Virus record (IMG/VR): IMGVR_UViG_3300023181_000069
Location: 1-30,991 of that record
Reading direction: 5' to 3' (one strand)
Length of the DNA stretch: 30,991 nucleotides
DNA from: a virus
In this document: one piece after another, positions 13,288 through 19,743 of the stretch
Position numbering within the stretch: position 1 is the first letter of the stretch
Layout of the letters: every line of letters begins with the position of its first letter
The notes under the pieces: model-generated
Seen by the model: the letters and a program-made list of their open reading frames with translations, nothing else
Database searches by the model: none
What the model was told of the DNA's origin: nothing
Program-made: the position numbers and the translations under genes

Positions 13288-14013
13288 TTATTTTAAATTT
13301 TGTTCAATCCACATATCAAAACTTGGTGACCAACTAGAACCACCAGTCATATGAATATGATCAACAGTTCCATCAGGATAAGTTGAAATCATATCAGGTG
13401 ATGAATAGAGTATTCTCTGTAGTAATCTAATTACTTCTTCTCTATTCCAAGATGATTTAGCTGGCATTAATCTTAAATCAATGAAACCTTGTGTTGTTGA
13501 TGGCTCATAAGAATATTCATTCTGGCCATAAGAATAATTTTCCCAGAATTCATCTTGTTGGACTAAAACTTTATCGATTCCTTCAGCTTGAACATATTGT
13601 TTTAAGAATTCTTGCGAAATTGGCAATAGGTTTAATGAAGGATCAGTTGATGCAATGATTTTTCTACAAGAAGTACAAGTGTCTAATCTTCCTCTTTGAA
13701 CTATAGCTTCATTTGGATATTCTAATTCACTTAAGCAAACACAAATATCACCTTCTTTCACTTCATCATCAGATAGAATATAAAGATGTTGTGGTTCTAA
13801 AGCCTTTTGTGAATACTTTGTAAATGTAACTCCTGTATCTCCAAATCTAAAAACACCATCAAATGTTATATTTGTTTTAGTAACTAATGCGATTTCTTCT
13901 CTATTAAGTGTATTGACTACAATATCACCAACAGCTTCAACTTTATCAGTTGGTAACATGACAATTTGAGCTTCCTTATAGAACTTATTGTCTATTTGTA
14001 TTATTTGTTCCAT
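13288..14013 (-). CDS. Multi-domain phage protein, 241 aa
   Basis: Residues 1-90 are beta-rich. A second unit from about 91 reads LYILSDDEVKEGDICVC, with CTSCRKIIASTDPSLNLLPISQ near 120-150. This GDxxx...ATDPSLNLP pattern is a recurrent Bacteroidota phage small-protein motif, shared with 3626-3880 and 11223-11441. The C-terminal part is Trp/Ser-rich. It looks like a fusion built around that domain. The function is unknown. Confidence 0.8.
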   Translation of the reverse strand: MEQIIQIDNKFYKEAQIVMLPTDKVEAVGDIVVNTLNREEIALVTKTNITFDGVFRFGDTGVTFTKYSQKALEPQHLYILSDDEVKEGDICVCLSELEYPNEAIVQRGRLDTCTSCRKIIASTDPSLNLLPISQEFLKQYVQAEGIDKVLVQQDEFWENYSYGQNEYSYEPSTTQGFIDLRLMPAKSSWNREEVIRLLQRILYSSPDMISTYPDGTVDHIHMTGGSSWSPSFDMWIEQNLK

Positions 14014-14029
14014 AATGTTTTAATTTAGA

Positions 14030-14356
14030 TTATTCTCTTGCTTTGTTATAACCAGCGATGAAAGCATCATACTCTTTAACTCTAGGATTATAATAACGTT
14101 CCTCGTAATCATCCATATCTTTATGTAATGGAATACCACAATAGTCTTTAGCTAAAGATTTGGTATTGTCTTCTTTTATAAGATAAGAGTCTACAGATAT
14201 TATACCTGCTTGTCTACTATGAATAAACTCTGCCCAAGGATATCCAGCTTCAGTAATTCTAGTAATTTTAGCTTTCCTCCATCTTTTAGTACTTGGATGA
14301 TGATTGAACCAGTAAGTTTTACCAACTTCTAGATTCTTTGGATTATTATTTTCCAT
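14030..14356 (-). CDS. Hypothetical protein, 108 aa
   Basis: KNLEVGKTYWFNHHPSTKRW and ARITRITEAGYPWAEF suggest a small beta-barrel. A charged tail ends YDAFIAGYNKARE, typical of small phage proteins that finish in F-x-GY. The same FxAGY element is seen near residue 30 of the protein at 18590-18937 (DFVAGYK). The function is unknown. Confidence 0.75.
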   Translation of the reverse strand: MENNNPKNLEVGKTYWFNHHPSTKRWRKAKITRITEAGYPWAEFIHSRQAGIISVDSYLIKEDNTKSLAKDYCGIPLHKDMDDYEERYYNPRVKEYDAFIAGYNKARE

Positions 14357-14367
14357 AATGTTTTAAT

Positions 14368-14508
14368 TTAAAGTTTATATATTAAATAATATAGACACAA
14401 AAACCATGATGTAATTGGTATTAATTTCCATAATTGAAATCTTCCACCAGCTAAAAATGCATTATAGAAGAATAGTAGGATTGTAATTATTAACAATGTA
14501 GTTTTCAT
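14368..14508 (-). CDS. 46-aa two-helix membrane peptide
   Basis: Direct translation gives MKTTLLIITILLFFYNAFLA, then GGRFQLWKLIPITSWFLC and a short end. Two hydrophobic stretches flank a small polar turn. It has the usual A/T leader. The role is unknown. Confidence 0.55.
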   Translation of the reverse strand: MKTTLLIITILLFFYNAFLAGGRFQLWKLIPITSWFLCLYYLIYKL

Positions 14509-14522
14509 AATGCTTTTAATTT

Positions 14523-14668
14523 AAAGTTGGCCCTTATAAAGAATGGGGTGGTTCGCCCATTAAATTCACTGAAAGTTAATGATCATAATAACTTCATCAA
14601 TCTACATACGGATTGAGATTGCTTTTTCATGTTCATCCAATACCGCCCATTCTTTATGAGGGTTAACT
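14523..14668 (-). repeat. Inverted-repeat module M5
   Basis: CCCTTATAAAGAATGGG pairs with CCCATTCTTTATGAGGG, extended by AGTT/AACT outside. The interior is about 100 nt and AT-rich. It is the longest module of this family without a tRNA. Confidence 0.7.
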
Positions 14669-14911
14669 GTTTCAATTTCTTATTGAAAACCCCAACTACG
14701 CACACCTCCTTAAGGGTACGAATAATGCTGTCCTAATAGAAGTTAGAGGTCTAAGGAGGTTACACTGACGTATATTTGTACTCCAACTGCGTCCTAGCAG
14801 ACAAACGGATTTTCCAATCCTGCTCGACCCATATAGTTGTCAAACTATTTCTCTATCATAGAGGGCACTACTAGCCAATTAACTATAAAGGCTCGTGTTT
14901 TTAATCTATTT
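14669..14911 (-). other. 243-nt hairpin-rich gap
   Basis: There is no ORF. It contains TTTCAAT/ATTGAAA (14670-14688), a module CCTCCTTA/TAAGGAGG (14705-14759), and CAACT/AGTTG enclosing GGATT-TTCC-AATCC (14806-14820). On the minus strand the last hairpin resembles a tRNA-Cys anticodon arm (GGATTGGAAAATCC), but no full tRNA is present. Confidence 0.4.
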
Positions 14912-15001
14912 TCAACCATGTAATACATCATGAAACATAAACCCTAATACAAATGCTCCTAGAGCAATACATATAATAACGATTATTCCTTCTGCGATAA
15001 T
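14912..15001 (-). CDS. 29-aa membrane peptide with non-ATG start
   Basis: The frame reads IIAEGIIVIICIALGAFVLG, then FMFHDVLHG. No ATG is available; the codon in the right place after the A/T leader is ATT (or ATC). It may use a rare start or have a mutated ATG. Coupled to the gene upstream by position. Confidence 0.35.
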   Translation of the reverse strand: MIAEGIIVIICIALGAFVLGFMFHDVLHG

Positions 15002-15195
15002 TATTTTATAAAGAGTGTTATATTACCTGTCGTGCTATACCACACTAAAGATAATGCTACTATTATCACGAATCCACAAATCAATATGATTGCAGCTAAT
15101 GATGTTTTATAATCATCCTTTTCATCGACTGACACACATAGCAGTATAATACCTATAATTAATAATATTACACCAAATCCCATTAGTATTTCCAT
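15001..15195 (-). CDS. Two-TM membrane protein, 64 aa
   Basis: Helices at about residues 3-22 and 32-54 are separated by a polar loop (SVDEKDDYKTS). There is no signal cleavage. It starts 6 nt after the downstream end of the next membrane gene, so the three genes 14912-15558 form a membrane-protein cluster. Confidence 0.75.
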   Translation of the reverse strand: MEILMGFGVILLIIGIILLCVSVDEKDDYKTSLAAIILICGFVIIVALSLVWYSTTGNITLFIK

Positions 15196-15201
15196 AATGT
15201 T

Positions 15202-15558
15202 TTATTTAATAGTATCAATCACACAATACATTCCAACTGAATCTTTAGGATCAATCTTAAGTGTCTTCATGTTAACTAATACTGTGTCACCTATTTTGTA
15301 TAAACTAGAAGAGTCTTGAACTACAAACTTACTGTTTCGTTCCAACTCTCTTACTTTTAGTTGTTTTGGAGTTTTACTGAGTTCTTTATCTACTTTATTT
15401 GTATAATTTTTTATAGAAACTATACCTAAAATTGAAAATAACAGAAACAAAGCGCCTATGCCTACTCCACCAGGTTCATCGTTTGACATGCCTGCAATTA
15501 TACATATTAAACCTAATACTCCAAAAAATATTGTTAAAAAGACTAATCCTATTACCAT
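15202..15558 (-). CDS. Membrane-anchored small protein, copy A, 118 aa
   Basis: Two N-terminal helices (about 5-50) are followed by a soluble beta domain (PKQLKVRELERNSKFVV, then YKIGDTVLV, then MYCVIDTIK). It is clearly paralogous to 15578-15922: the same order, the same GDTxLV and CVIDxIK motifs. Tandem duplication is the simplest explanation. The function is unknown. Confidence 0.8.
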   Translation of the reverse strand: MVIGLVFLTIFFGVLGLICIIAGMSNDEPGGVGIGALFLLFSILGIVSIKNYTNKVDKELSKTPKQLKVRELERNSKFVVQDSSSLYKIGDTVLVNMKTLKIDPKDSVGMYCVIDTIK

Positions 15559-15577
15559 GATTTTATGTTTTAAATTG

Positions 15578-15922
15578 TTATTTAATTGCGTCTATTACGC
15601 ATAATTCTCCTTTTGGATCAATTGTTATTTGATTTGTCTTTGTATCAATTAAGATAGTATCACCTACTTTATACAGATCAGATGTTTTATCTATAACAAA
15701 TATTAGATTTTCATCTAATTGTCTAATCTTTAATTGTTCAGTTTTAAAAGGACTCTTTTTGTCGACATTTTTACTAATGTTCATCATAAAGAATAGAAAG
15801 CCTATAAATATGCATAATATAAATATTCCAAAACTTATTCCTACTAAATTTTCATGCTCAAACTCTAAGCCTATAATAGTAAATATTAATGCAATTATGG
15901 CTATTAAGATTATTATTTCCAT
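15578..15922 (-). CDS. Membrane-anchored small protein, copy B, 114 aa
   Basis: Two N-terminal helices are followed by TEQLKIRQLDENLIFVI, YKVGDTILIDTKT and LCVIDAIK. It is a paralogue of the neighbouring 118-aa protein. The soluble domain resembles small beta-barrels and would face the cytoplasm or periplasm depending on topology. Confidence 0.8.
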   Translation of the reverse strand: MEIIILIAIIALIFTIIGLEFEHENLVGISFGIFILCIFIGFLFFMMNISKNVDKKSPFKTEQLKIRQLDENLIFVIDKTSDLYKVGDTILIDTKTNQITIDPKGELCVIDAIK

Positions 15923-15949
15923 TTTGTTTAAATTTTGATTTGAAAGATT

Positions 15950-16103
15950 GCTCTCATAAAGATCGGAGGAATGATTGGATTCGAACCAATGACCTACTCT
16001 GCGGATTTACGGTACCATACTTTCATCCGAATCGAACGGAATACTACCCTGTGAGCTGTTCTACCTGACTGAACTACATTCTTGTCCATATCTTTATGAG
16101 GGC
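15950..16103 (-). repeat. Inverted-repeat module M6 enclosing a tRNA
   Basis: GCTCTCATAAAGAT (15950-15963) pairs with ATCTTTATGAGGGC (16090-16103), 13 of 14 positions, and directly continues the acceptor stem of the tRNA inside. It shows that a family module can carry a tRNA as cargo. Confidence 0.75.
15966..16083 (-). tRNA. tRNA with about 44 extra nt in the anticodon region
   Basis: Minus strand: the acceptor AAGAATG pairs with CATTCCT (one mismatch). TA is at 8-9, the D-arm is a perfect GTTC-AGTCAGGTA-GAAC, and the T-arm is a perfect ATTGG-TTCGAAT-CCAAT. The variable loop is AGGTC. Between GCTC and GAGT, where a stem closing 7 nt is expected, there are over 50 nt, including a second T-arm-like hairpin CCG-TTCGATT-CGG. 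The anticodon cannot be assigned. An intron or an inserted domain is possible. Confidence 0.7.
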
Positions 16104-16119
16104 TAACTTTTAAGTTTAT

Positions 16120-16293
16120 TTAATTAGAACGACGAGCATACATATACCAATCTGGTACAGTAGGTTGATTATTCTCTGCATTATAAGAAGTTACAAATGT
16201 ATCAGCTTGTTCAGAAGTATCAAATTCTTTAACTTCATCAAGACGTTGTCCCCAACCTCTTTCTGATTCTATTATTTCTACGTAATATTTCAT
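16120..16293 (-). CDS. 57-aa conserved phage protein
   Basis: Direct translation gives MKYYVEIIESERGWGQRLDE, then VKEFDTSEQADTFVTSYN and TVPDWYMYARRSN. I recognise this pattern (KYYVEI, GWG, VKEFDT, VPDWYMYA) from phage and bacterial small proteins of unknown function. It is probably a compact alpha/beta fold. Confidence 0.75.
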   Translation of the reverse strand: MKYYVEIIESERGWGQRLDEVKEFDTSEQADTFVTSYNAENNQPTVPDWYMYARRSN

Positions 16294-16296
16294 AAT

Positions 16297-16521
16297 TTAA
16301 AGGTTAATTACATTTAAAGTTCCATCATCTTCCTGAACTAAAAAATCACCAGGATGGCATACTTTTTCACCTTCAAGTGTTCCAACAAATATTACATTAC
16401 CTGTTGGTTTATTCATTCTAATTAAATAACCTGGTTTATCAAAATCAAATTGTTGTAATGCTTTACCTACCCAATCTGCAGCTTGTTCTAATTCATTACC
16501 ATTCCATAGTAATTTTTCCAT
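16297..16521 (-). CDS. Small protein, 74 aa
   Basis: LLWNGNELEQAADWVGKALQ, then VIFVGTLEGEKVCHPGDFLV and DDGTLNVINL. The HPGDFLVQEDDGT segment resembles phage proteins of the type 'MxxGDWIIKxxxGxxxV', function unknown. It ends 3 nt before the next gene. Confidence 0.75.
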   Translation of the reverse strand: MEKLLWNGNELEQAADWVGKALQQFDFDKPGYLIRMNKPTGNVIFVGTLEGEKVCHPGDFLVQEDDGTLNVINL

Positions 16522-16538
16522 AATGTTTAAGTTTTAAA

Positions 16539-16573
16539 ACAGTGACCCGCTAATTAAAGCTAAGGTCAACTGT
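16539..16573 (-). other. Intercistronic hairpin
   Basis: ACAGTGACC (16539-16547) pairs with GGTCAACTGT (16564-16573) apart from one bulge, closing a 16-nt loop. It may be a processing or stability element between two small genes. Confidence 0.4.
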
Positions 16574-16581
16574 AAATGATT

Positions 16582-16833
16582 TTAGATTAGATCACCTGAT
16601 TTTCTATACATTCTAACATGATCCCTTGTTAATTCAAATTCACACATCTCTAACATATAATCCGGATGTTTGAAATGTCTTAATTCACACTCATGTGGAA
16701 GATCTGGATAATCAGTAGTTTGACCAGGATATATGTTTGAATAACAATCTTCTACAATCCCTTCATCTATAATATCCCCTACTTTTTGTGAAGCTTGATT
16801 AAATTCTCTTATTGCATAGTATGTTGCTTTCAT
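16582..16833 (-). CDS. Hypothetical protein, 83 aa
   Basis: A soluble protein with a beta start (KATYYAIREFNQASQKVGDII), a segment with Cys/His (PHECELRHFKHPDYMLEMCEF) and a basic end. The Cys-His content might bind metal but no standard finger is seen. No family is recognised. Confidence 0.75.
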   Translation of the reverse strand: MKATYYAIREFNQASQKVGDIIDEGIVEDCYSNIYPGQTTDYPDLPHECELRHFKHPDYMLEMCEFELTRDHVRMYRKSGDLI

Positions 16834-16876
16834 AATAATATTGTTTTACAGTTTAATTCATTAATTAATTGCTTTG

Positions 16877-17000
16877 CCTCTTGAGAAGGACTTGAACCTT
16901 CAGTTTTCCCGGTCGTGACGCTGATCGCGGAGCAGTTCTAATTTTACACTTACTCTATTACTCACTTACCAAGTGTGTTTACCATTTCCACCATCAAGAG
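16877..17000 (-). tRNA. tRNA with Leu-type D-arm and about 40-48 extra nt
   Basis: Minus strand: the acceptor CTCTTGA pairs perfectly with TCAAGAG. The D-arm is GTGGAAATGGTAAACAC (Leu type), and the T-arm is a perfect GAAGG-TTCAAGT-CCTTC. The total of 124 nt exceeds a Leu tRNA (about 85) by some 40 nt. The excess lies between the D-arm and the variable region; an early piece can fold as CACTT-GGT-AAGTG. No standard anticodon loop is visible. Confidence 0.65.
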
Positions 17001-18216
17001 ATTTAGTACCGACTATAACGGTTAATATAGGCTATACCTTTCGGCTGTGTCTTTCTATTAGTTTGAGTTTCACTTTACGACTCACCGCACAGAGTTCTTG
17101 GACTTTCATGTATGTCTTTAGCAGGTTTGATCCACTATTGACTATTATAACTTTAGTGATCTACCACTAATTACTCTGCTACGTCACTAGCCTGTTATGA
17201 GAATGCATATCATGATTGAGTAATTTTACCATGTTCTCGTCTTACACTGTGTATGCCTACACAATGGTTTGTTATAATGCTTTCCCTGATTGACAGTCAG
17301 TTCTTGTACATTATAACACAATAGTCTCGTGGCCTATTGATCACCGTTTCCCCGGTTGACGATGTTGGTACTTTCGCTTAGCTGATCTACCAACAGACCA
17401 TTTAGAGTTGCATTACTATCTACTCAAAAGTTATAAGGAATCACACCTCTTTCACTTGGACAATTTTCAATGATAATCAATTTTAGCATCATACTAATTG
17501 GGAAATAAGTGTTGCTGTTATTATGTACAACTAGCTTAAAACGATTTGTGTTGCTATTCTCGCACGATTTATACGTCTGTTGCAACTTCCCTATCATTAA
17601 ATCCTTTGTATCCGTCGATACTGGATATAGGCAGACCAATGAGAGGAATTTACTCATACATTGGCTTTATTAATACTTCAGATAACATGTTTCCTCCATC
17701 ATTAGTAATGCGCAATATTGCGGTATTTATAAAGTAATTGAAAACTGGCGATATTTCACACCAGTCTTTATAGACATCCTATTACATAGGCGCTGTATTT
17801 TAAAATTGGCAGGTGTCAATACATTGGACACTACTCCTCCCATGACTCCTTTTAACGTTAAAGCTTTCGTATTTTCCGAGATTAGTAGTCTCTATTTTTA
17901 AATCGCTTCCGTTCCCCCTTCCCACTAGGGTCTGCTACTACCAATATTTTACAAAGGGTTAGTTAATGTTTTTAAATAGTAGAAGGTGTTATAAACTCTT
18001 AGGATCAGTGCAGCCTTCACTACACAAACCACCACTTTCTAGAAGTTCCGGTCGTTATAACTTAAAAATCACTATTTATATCTTTAAAACTATTATAATA
18101 AGATCTACTGTTATTTCAGTTTATTATTAGACACTTTATCAAAGTTAAATTCCTTCTATGTAGGACATAGTATTAAGGAGGTCTTTACTTATTATAATAA
18201 TTTTATAAAAAAAAAA

Positions 18217-18284
18217 CAAATTAAACGCTCTATCTCTATAAGCTACCATGCATCTGTCCTTTTCGACGGGATCCTTTTAATTTG
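18217..18284 (-). repeat. Inverted-repeat-bounded module
   Basis: CAAATTAAA (18217-18225) and TTTAATTTG (18276-18284) pair perfectly around a 50-nt, less AT-rich interior. It lies inside the long non-coding region. Confidence 0.45.
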
Positions 18285-18298
18285 CTTAATGTTTTTTA

Positions 18299-18534
18299 AA
18301 TAAACACATCATCCTTCTTACCAACTAAGGAAGTAAGTGTAGGACTTTCGCAGCTACTACCTACTCAACTACTTACTATTACCACAACAACGGTCAGAGG
18401 TATTGGCACACTTGATCTTTTACAAACTGGTAAATGGTTAATTCCACATTACGTATGCGTTACAGCTCTGTTTCACACTGATATAATAACATACTCCGCG
18501 TCTTTGTATTGTTGCATTCATTGATGTGTTTATT
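18299..18534 (-). repeat. Inverted-repeat-bounded module, 236 nt
   Basis: The arms AATAAACACATCA (18299-18311) and TGATGTGTTTATT (18522-18534) are a perfect 13-bp inverted repeat around about 210 nt without ORF. A match of this length at this spacing is unlikely by chance. Confidence 0.5.
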
Positions 18535-18565
18535 ATGTTTTATCTAATTGTTATTTAAATGTTGG

Positions 18566-18584
18566 CCCTCATAAAAATAGAGGG
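18566..18584 (-). repeat. Solo module arm forming its own hairpin
   Basis: CCCTC-ATAAAAATA-GAGGG forms a 5-bp hairpin with the family core. No partner arm lies nearby, but a 20-nt exact complement is at 21964-21983. It sits just past the stop codon of the gene ending at 18590. Confidence 0.6.
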
Positions 18585-18589
18585 AAGCG

Positions 18590-18937
18590 TTAATTAGATT
18601 TTGTAATAGTTTTTAATTTAACTTTCACCAAATGCCCATGATCTAATAGTGTATTTAGTATTTTGAGATTTTCATCTCCAACATTTGCACTACAAATTGT
18701 TTGATTTTGTTTAAATAAATAAATGTCGTTCTTTGTTAAATAACCTTTGACTTCTTCGTAAGGGTATTCATCAGGAGCCATATTCATTGCAATAATTTTC
18801 AAATCTAAATCTTCTTTTGCGTTTTCATTTACTGATTTATAACCAGCAACAAAATCTTCATGATTATGTGGATGTGAGTTATTGATATTAATTCCTTGTT
18901 TTGCTGCTTTTATTCCAGCTTGAAATGATGAATTCAT
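18590..18937 (-). CDS. Hypothetical protein, 115 aa
   Basis: MNSSFQAGIKAAKQGININN, then HPHNHEDFVAGYKSVNENAK forms an N-terminal domain with two F/AGxK repeats. The C-terminal half (KGYLTKNDIYLFKQNQ and HGHLVKVKLKTI) is alpha/beta. The FxxGxxxA...DFxAGY motif recurs in phage small proteins. The function is unknown. Confidence 0.75.
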   Translation of the reverse strand: MNSSFQAGIKAAKQGININNSHPHNHEDFVAGYKSVNENAKEDLDLKIIAMNMAPDEYPYEEVKGYLTKNDIYLFKQNQTICSANVGDENLKILNTLLDHGHLVKVKLKTITKSN

Positions 18938-18954
18938 AATGTTTTAGTTAAAAT

Positions 18955-19055
18955 ATTGCCCTCATAAAGAATAAGGTGAAGTTATTACTGCCAGTTCTCC
19001 AAAATTTCAGATGGACATTAATGAAATTCTTACCTTATCTTTTTATGAGGGACAG
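18955..19055 (-). repeat. Inverted-repeat module M7
   Basis: TTGCCCTCATAAAGAATAAG pairs with CTTATCTTTTTATGAGGG plus GACA. An inner GGTGA/TTACC partly pairs. The right arm ends 2 nt from the stop codon of the gene at 19057. Confidence 0.7.
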
Positions 19056-19056
19056 T

Positions 19057-19293
19057 TCATAATTGATTTTCAATAGTTATACCAGTAGAACTTAATTCAA
19101 AACTCTTCATTGCGCCAACTCTCAGAATAACGATACAAAGGATACCAAAAAAAAAATAATCTGTATATGACTCAAGAATTACACCTTTGAATCTATCAGT
19201 TAAATTGTGTTCTCCTACAGGACTAGTAACTAATATTTTACAGTAATCATTTTGAACTAAATTTCCTTGTTTGAATTTACCTTGAAATTCCAT
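19057..19293 (-). CDS. Small protein, 78 aa, probably twice frameshifted
   Basis: The N-terminal part (GKFKQGNLVQ, then DRFKGVILESYTDY) fits the SH3-like small-protein family of 12845-13069. After a T10 run the expected ending (YRYSESWRNEEF) is found in another frame, and after a TTTT run the original frame resumes as ELSSTGITIENQ. Two compensating homopolymer indels would explain the odd hydrophobic stretch FFFGILCIVILRV, which otherwise looks like a helix. Confidence 0.55.
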   Translation of the reverse strand: MEFQGKFKQGNLVQNDYCKILVTSPVGEHNLTDRFKGVILESYTDYFFFGILCIVILRVGAMKSFELSSTGITIENQL

Positions 19294-19311
19294 ATGATCT
19301 TTGATTTAATG

Positions 19312-19335
19312 TTGCCCTATTCTTTAAGAGGGCAA
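19312..19335. terminator. Short hairpin with module core
   Basis: TTGCCCT (19312-19318) pairs with AGGGCAA (19329-19335) around the 10-nt loop ATTCTTTAAG. This is the compact hairpin form of the module motif and lies between two genes. It could be a terminator or processing site. Confidence 0.45.
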
Positions 19336-19339
19336 ATGT

Positions 19340-19495
19340 TTATTTACTGTCAATAAATGCTGAGACTAACATTCTAGCATCATTAAATGTGTGTAATACT
19401 TTGAGTCTTGCTTGTTCTTCTGTGATGAGCTTAGTTTGTTCGATCATTGCTTTGGCTAATAAATCTTTGAGAGTTTTTAATTCTTGTTCTGTCAT
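19340..19495 (-). CDS. 51-aa helical protein
   Basis: Direct translation gives MTEQELKTLKDLLAKAMIEQ, then TKLITEEQARLKVLHTF and an end LVSAFIDSK. It is almost entirely helical with a heptad pattern, probably a coiled coil. It has an A/T leader. The function is unknown. Confidence 0.65.
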   Translation of the reverse strand: MTEQELKTLKDLLAKAMIEQTKLITEEQARLKVLHTFNDARMLVSAFIDSK

Positions 19496-19506
19496 AATAT
19501 TAAAGA

Positions 19507-19743
19507 TTAAAGGTATTTGTTACAAGCTTCAGCGAATGTCATATTCTCTTCTTTTATAGCTTTAACTACATTGCCGCATTCAACTAATGAAAAACCCAAC
19601 AAATCAACTAATAGTCTACAAGCTTGTAAACGAGCTAATGATTTGATACATATATCCATTATTTCTGGAGTCTTGTATCTGTACTGATTTCTAGTTGAAA
19701 CCAATGAAGCTTCAGCTAATTTAATAAGTTCTTTTGCTAACAT
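19507..19743 (-). CDS. Hypothetical helical protein, 78 aa
   Basis: I choose the ATG at 19743 (MLAKELIKLAEASLVSTRNQ), preceded by the conserved leader AAACTTAAAACT; an upstream in-frame ATG at 19770 lacks it. The protein is all-helical with two Cys (DICIKSLARLQACRLL). It is the first gene of the leftward arm next to the control region, so it could be transcribed early. Confidence 0.7.
   Translation of the reverse strand: MLAKELIKLAEASLVSTRNQYRYKTPEIMDICIKSLARLQACRLLVDLLGFSLVECGNVVKAIKEENMTFAEACNKYL

Larger units (their letters stand above)
17001..18589 (-). other. 1.6-kb ORF-free structured region
   Basis: No ORF looks real: the longest frames (16973-17170, 17424-17657, 17546-17737) cross hairpins and lack leaders. 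I see TGTGTA/TACACA near 17250, TGTTATAATG/CATTATAACA near 17269-17320, GTTGGTA/TACCAAC near 17365-17395, ACTGG/CCAGT near 17745, CAAATTAAA/TTTAATTTG at 18217-18284 and AATAAACACATCA/TGATGTGTTTATT at 18299-18534. It is a candidate large structured RNA or a chain of RNA modules. Confidence 0.55.

Noticed and set aside
14912-15001. Hammerhead ribozyme motifs in the modules
   Set aside because: I looked for CTGATGA followed by GAAA on the minus strand; the CTGATGA matches lie only within coding genes.
17424-17657. 77-aa minus-strand frame and the plus-strand frames at 16973-17170 and 17546-17737
   Set aside because: All lie in the hairpin-rich non-coding region, lack leaders and have no protein-like features.
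1517-19055. CRISPR array
   Set aside because: The repeats are inverted, hundreds to thousands of bases apart, and separate genes; no direct repeats with uniform spacers occur.
1517-19055. Insertion sequences or MITEs as the source of the modules
   Set aside because: No transposase or target-site duplication is seen, and the outer arms vary while keeping pairing, which fits RNA structure better than transposon ends. Not fully excluded.
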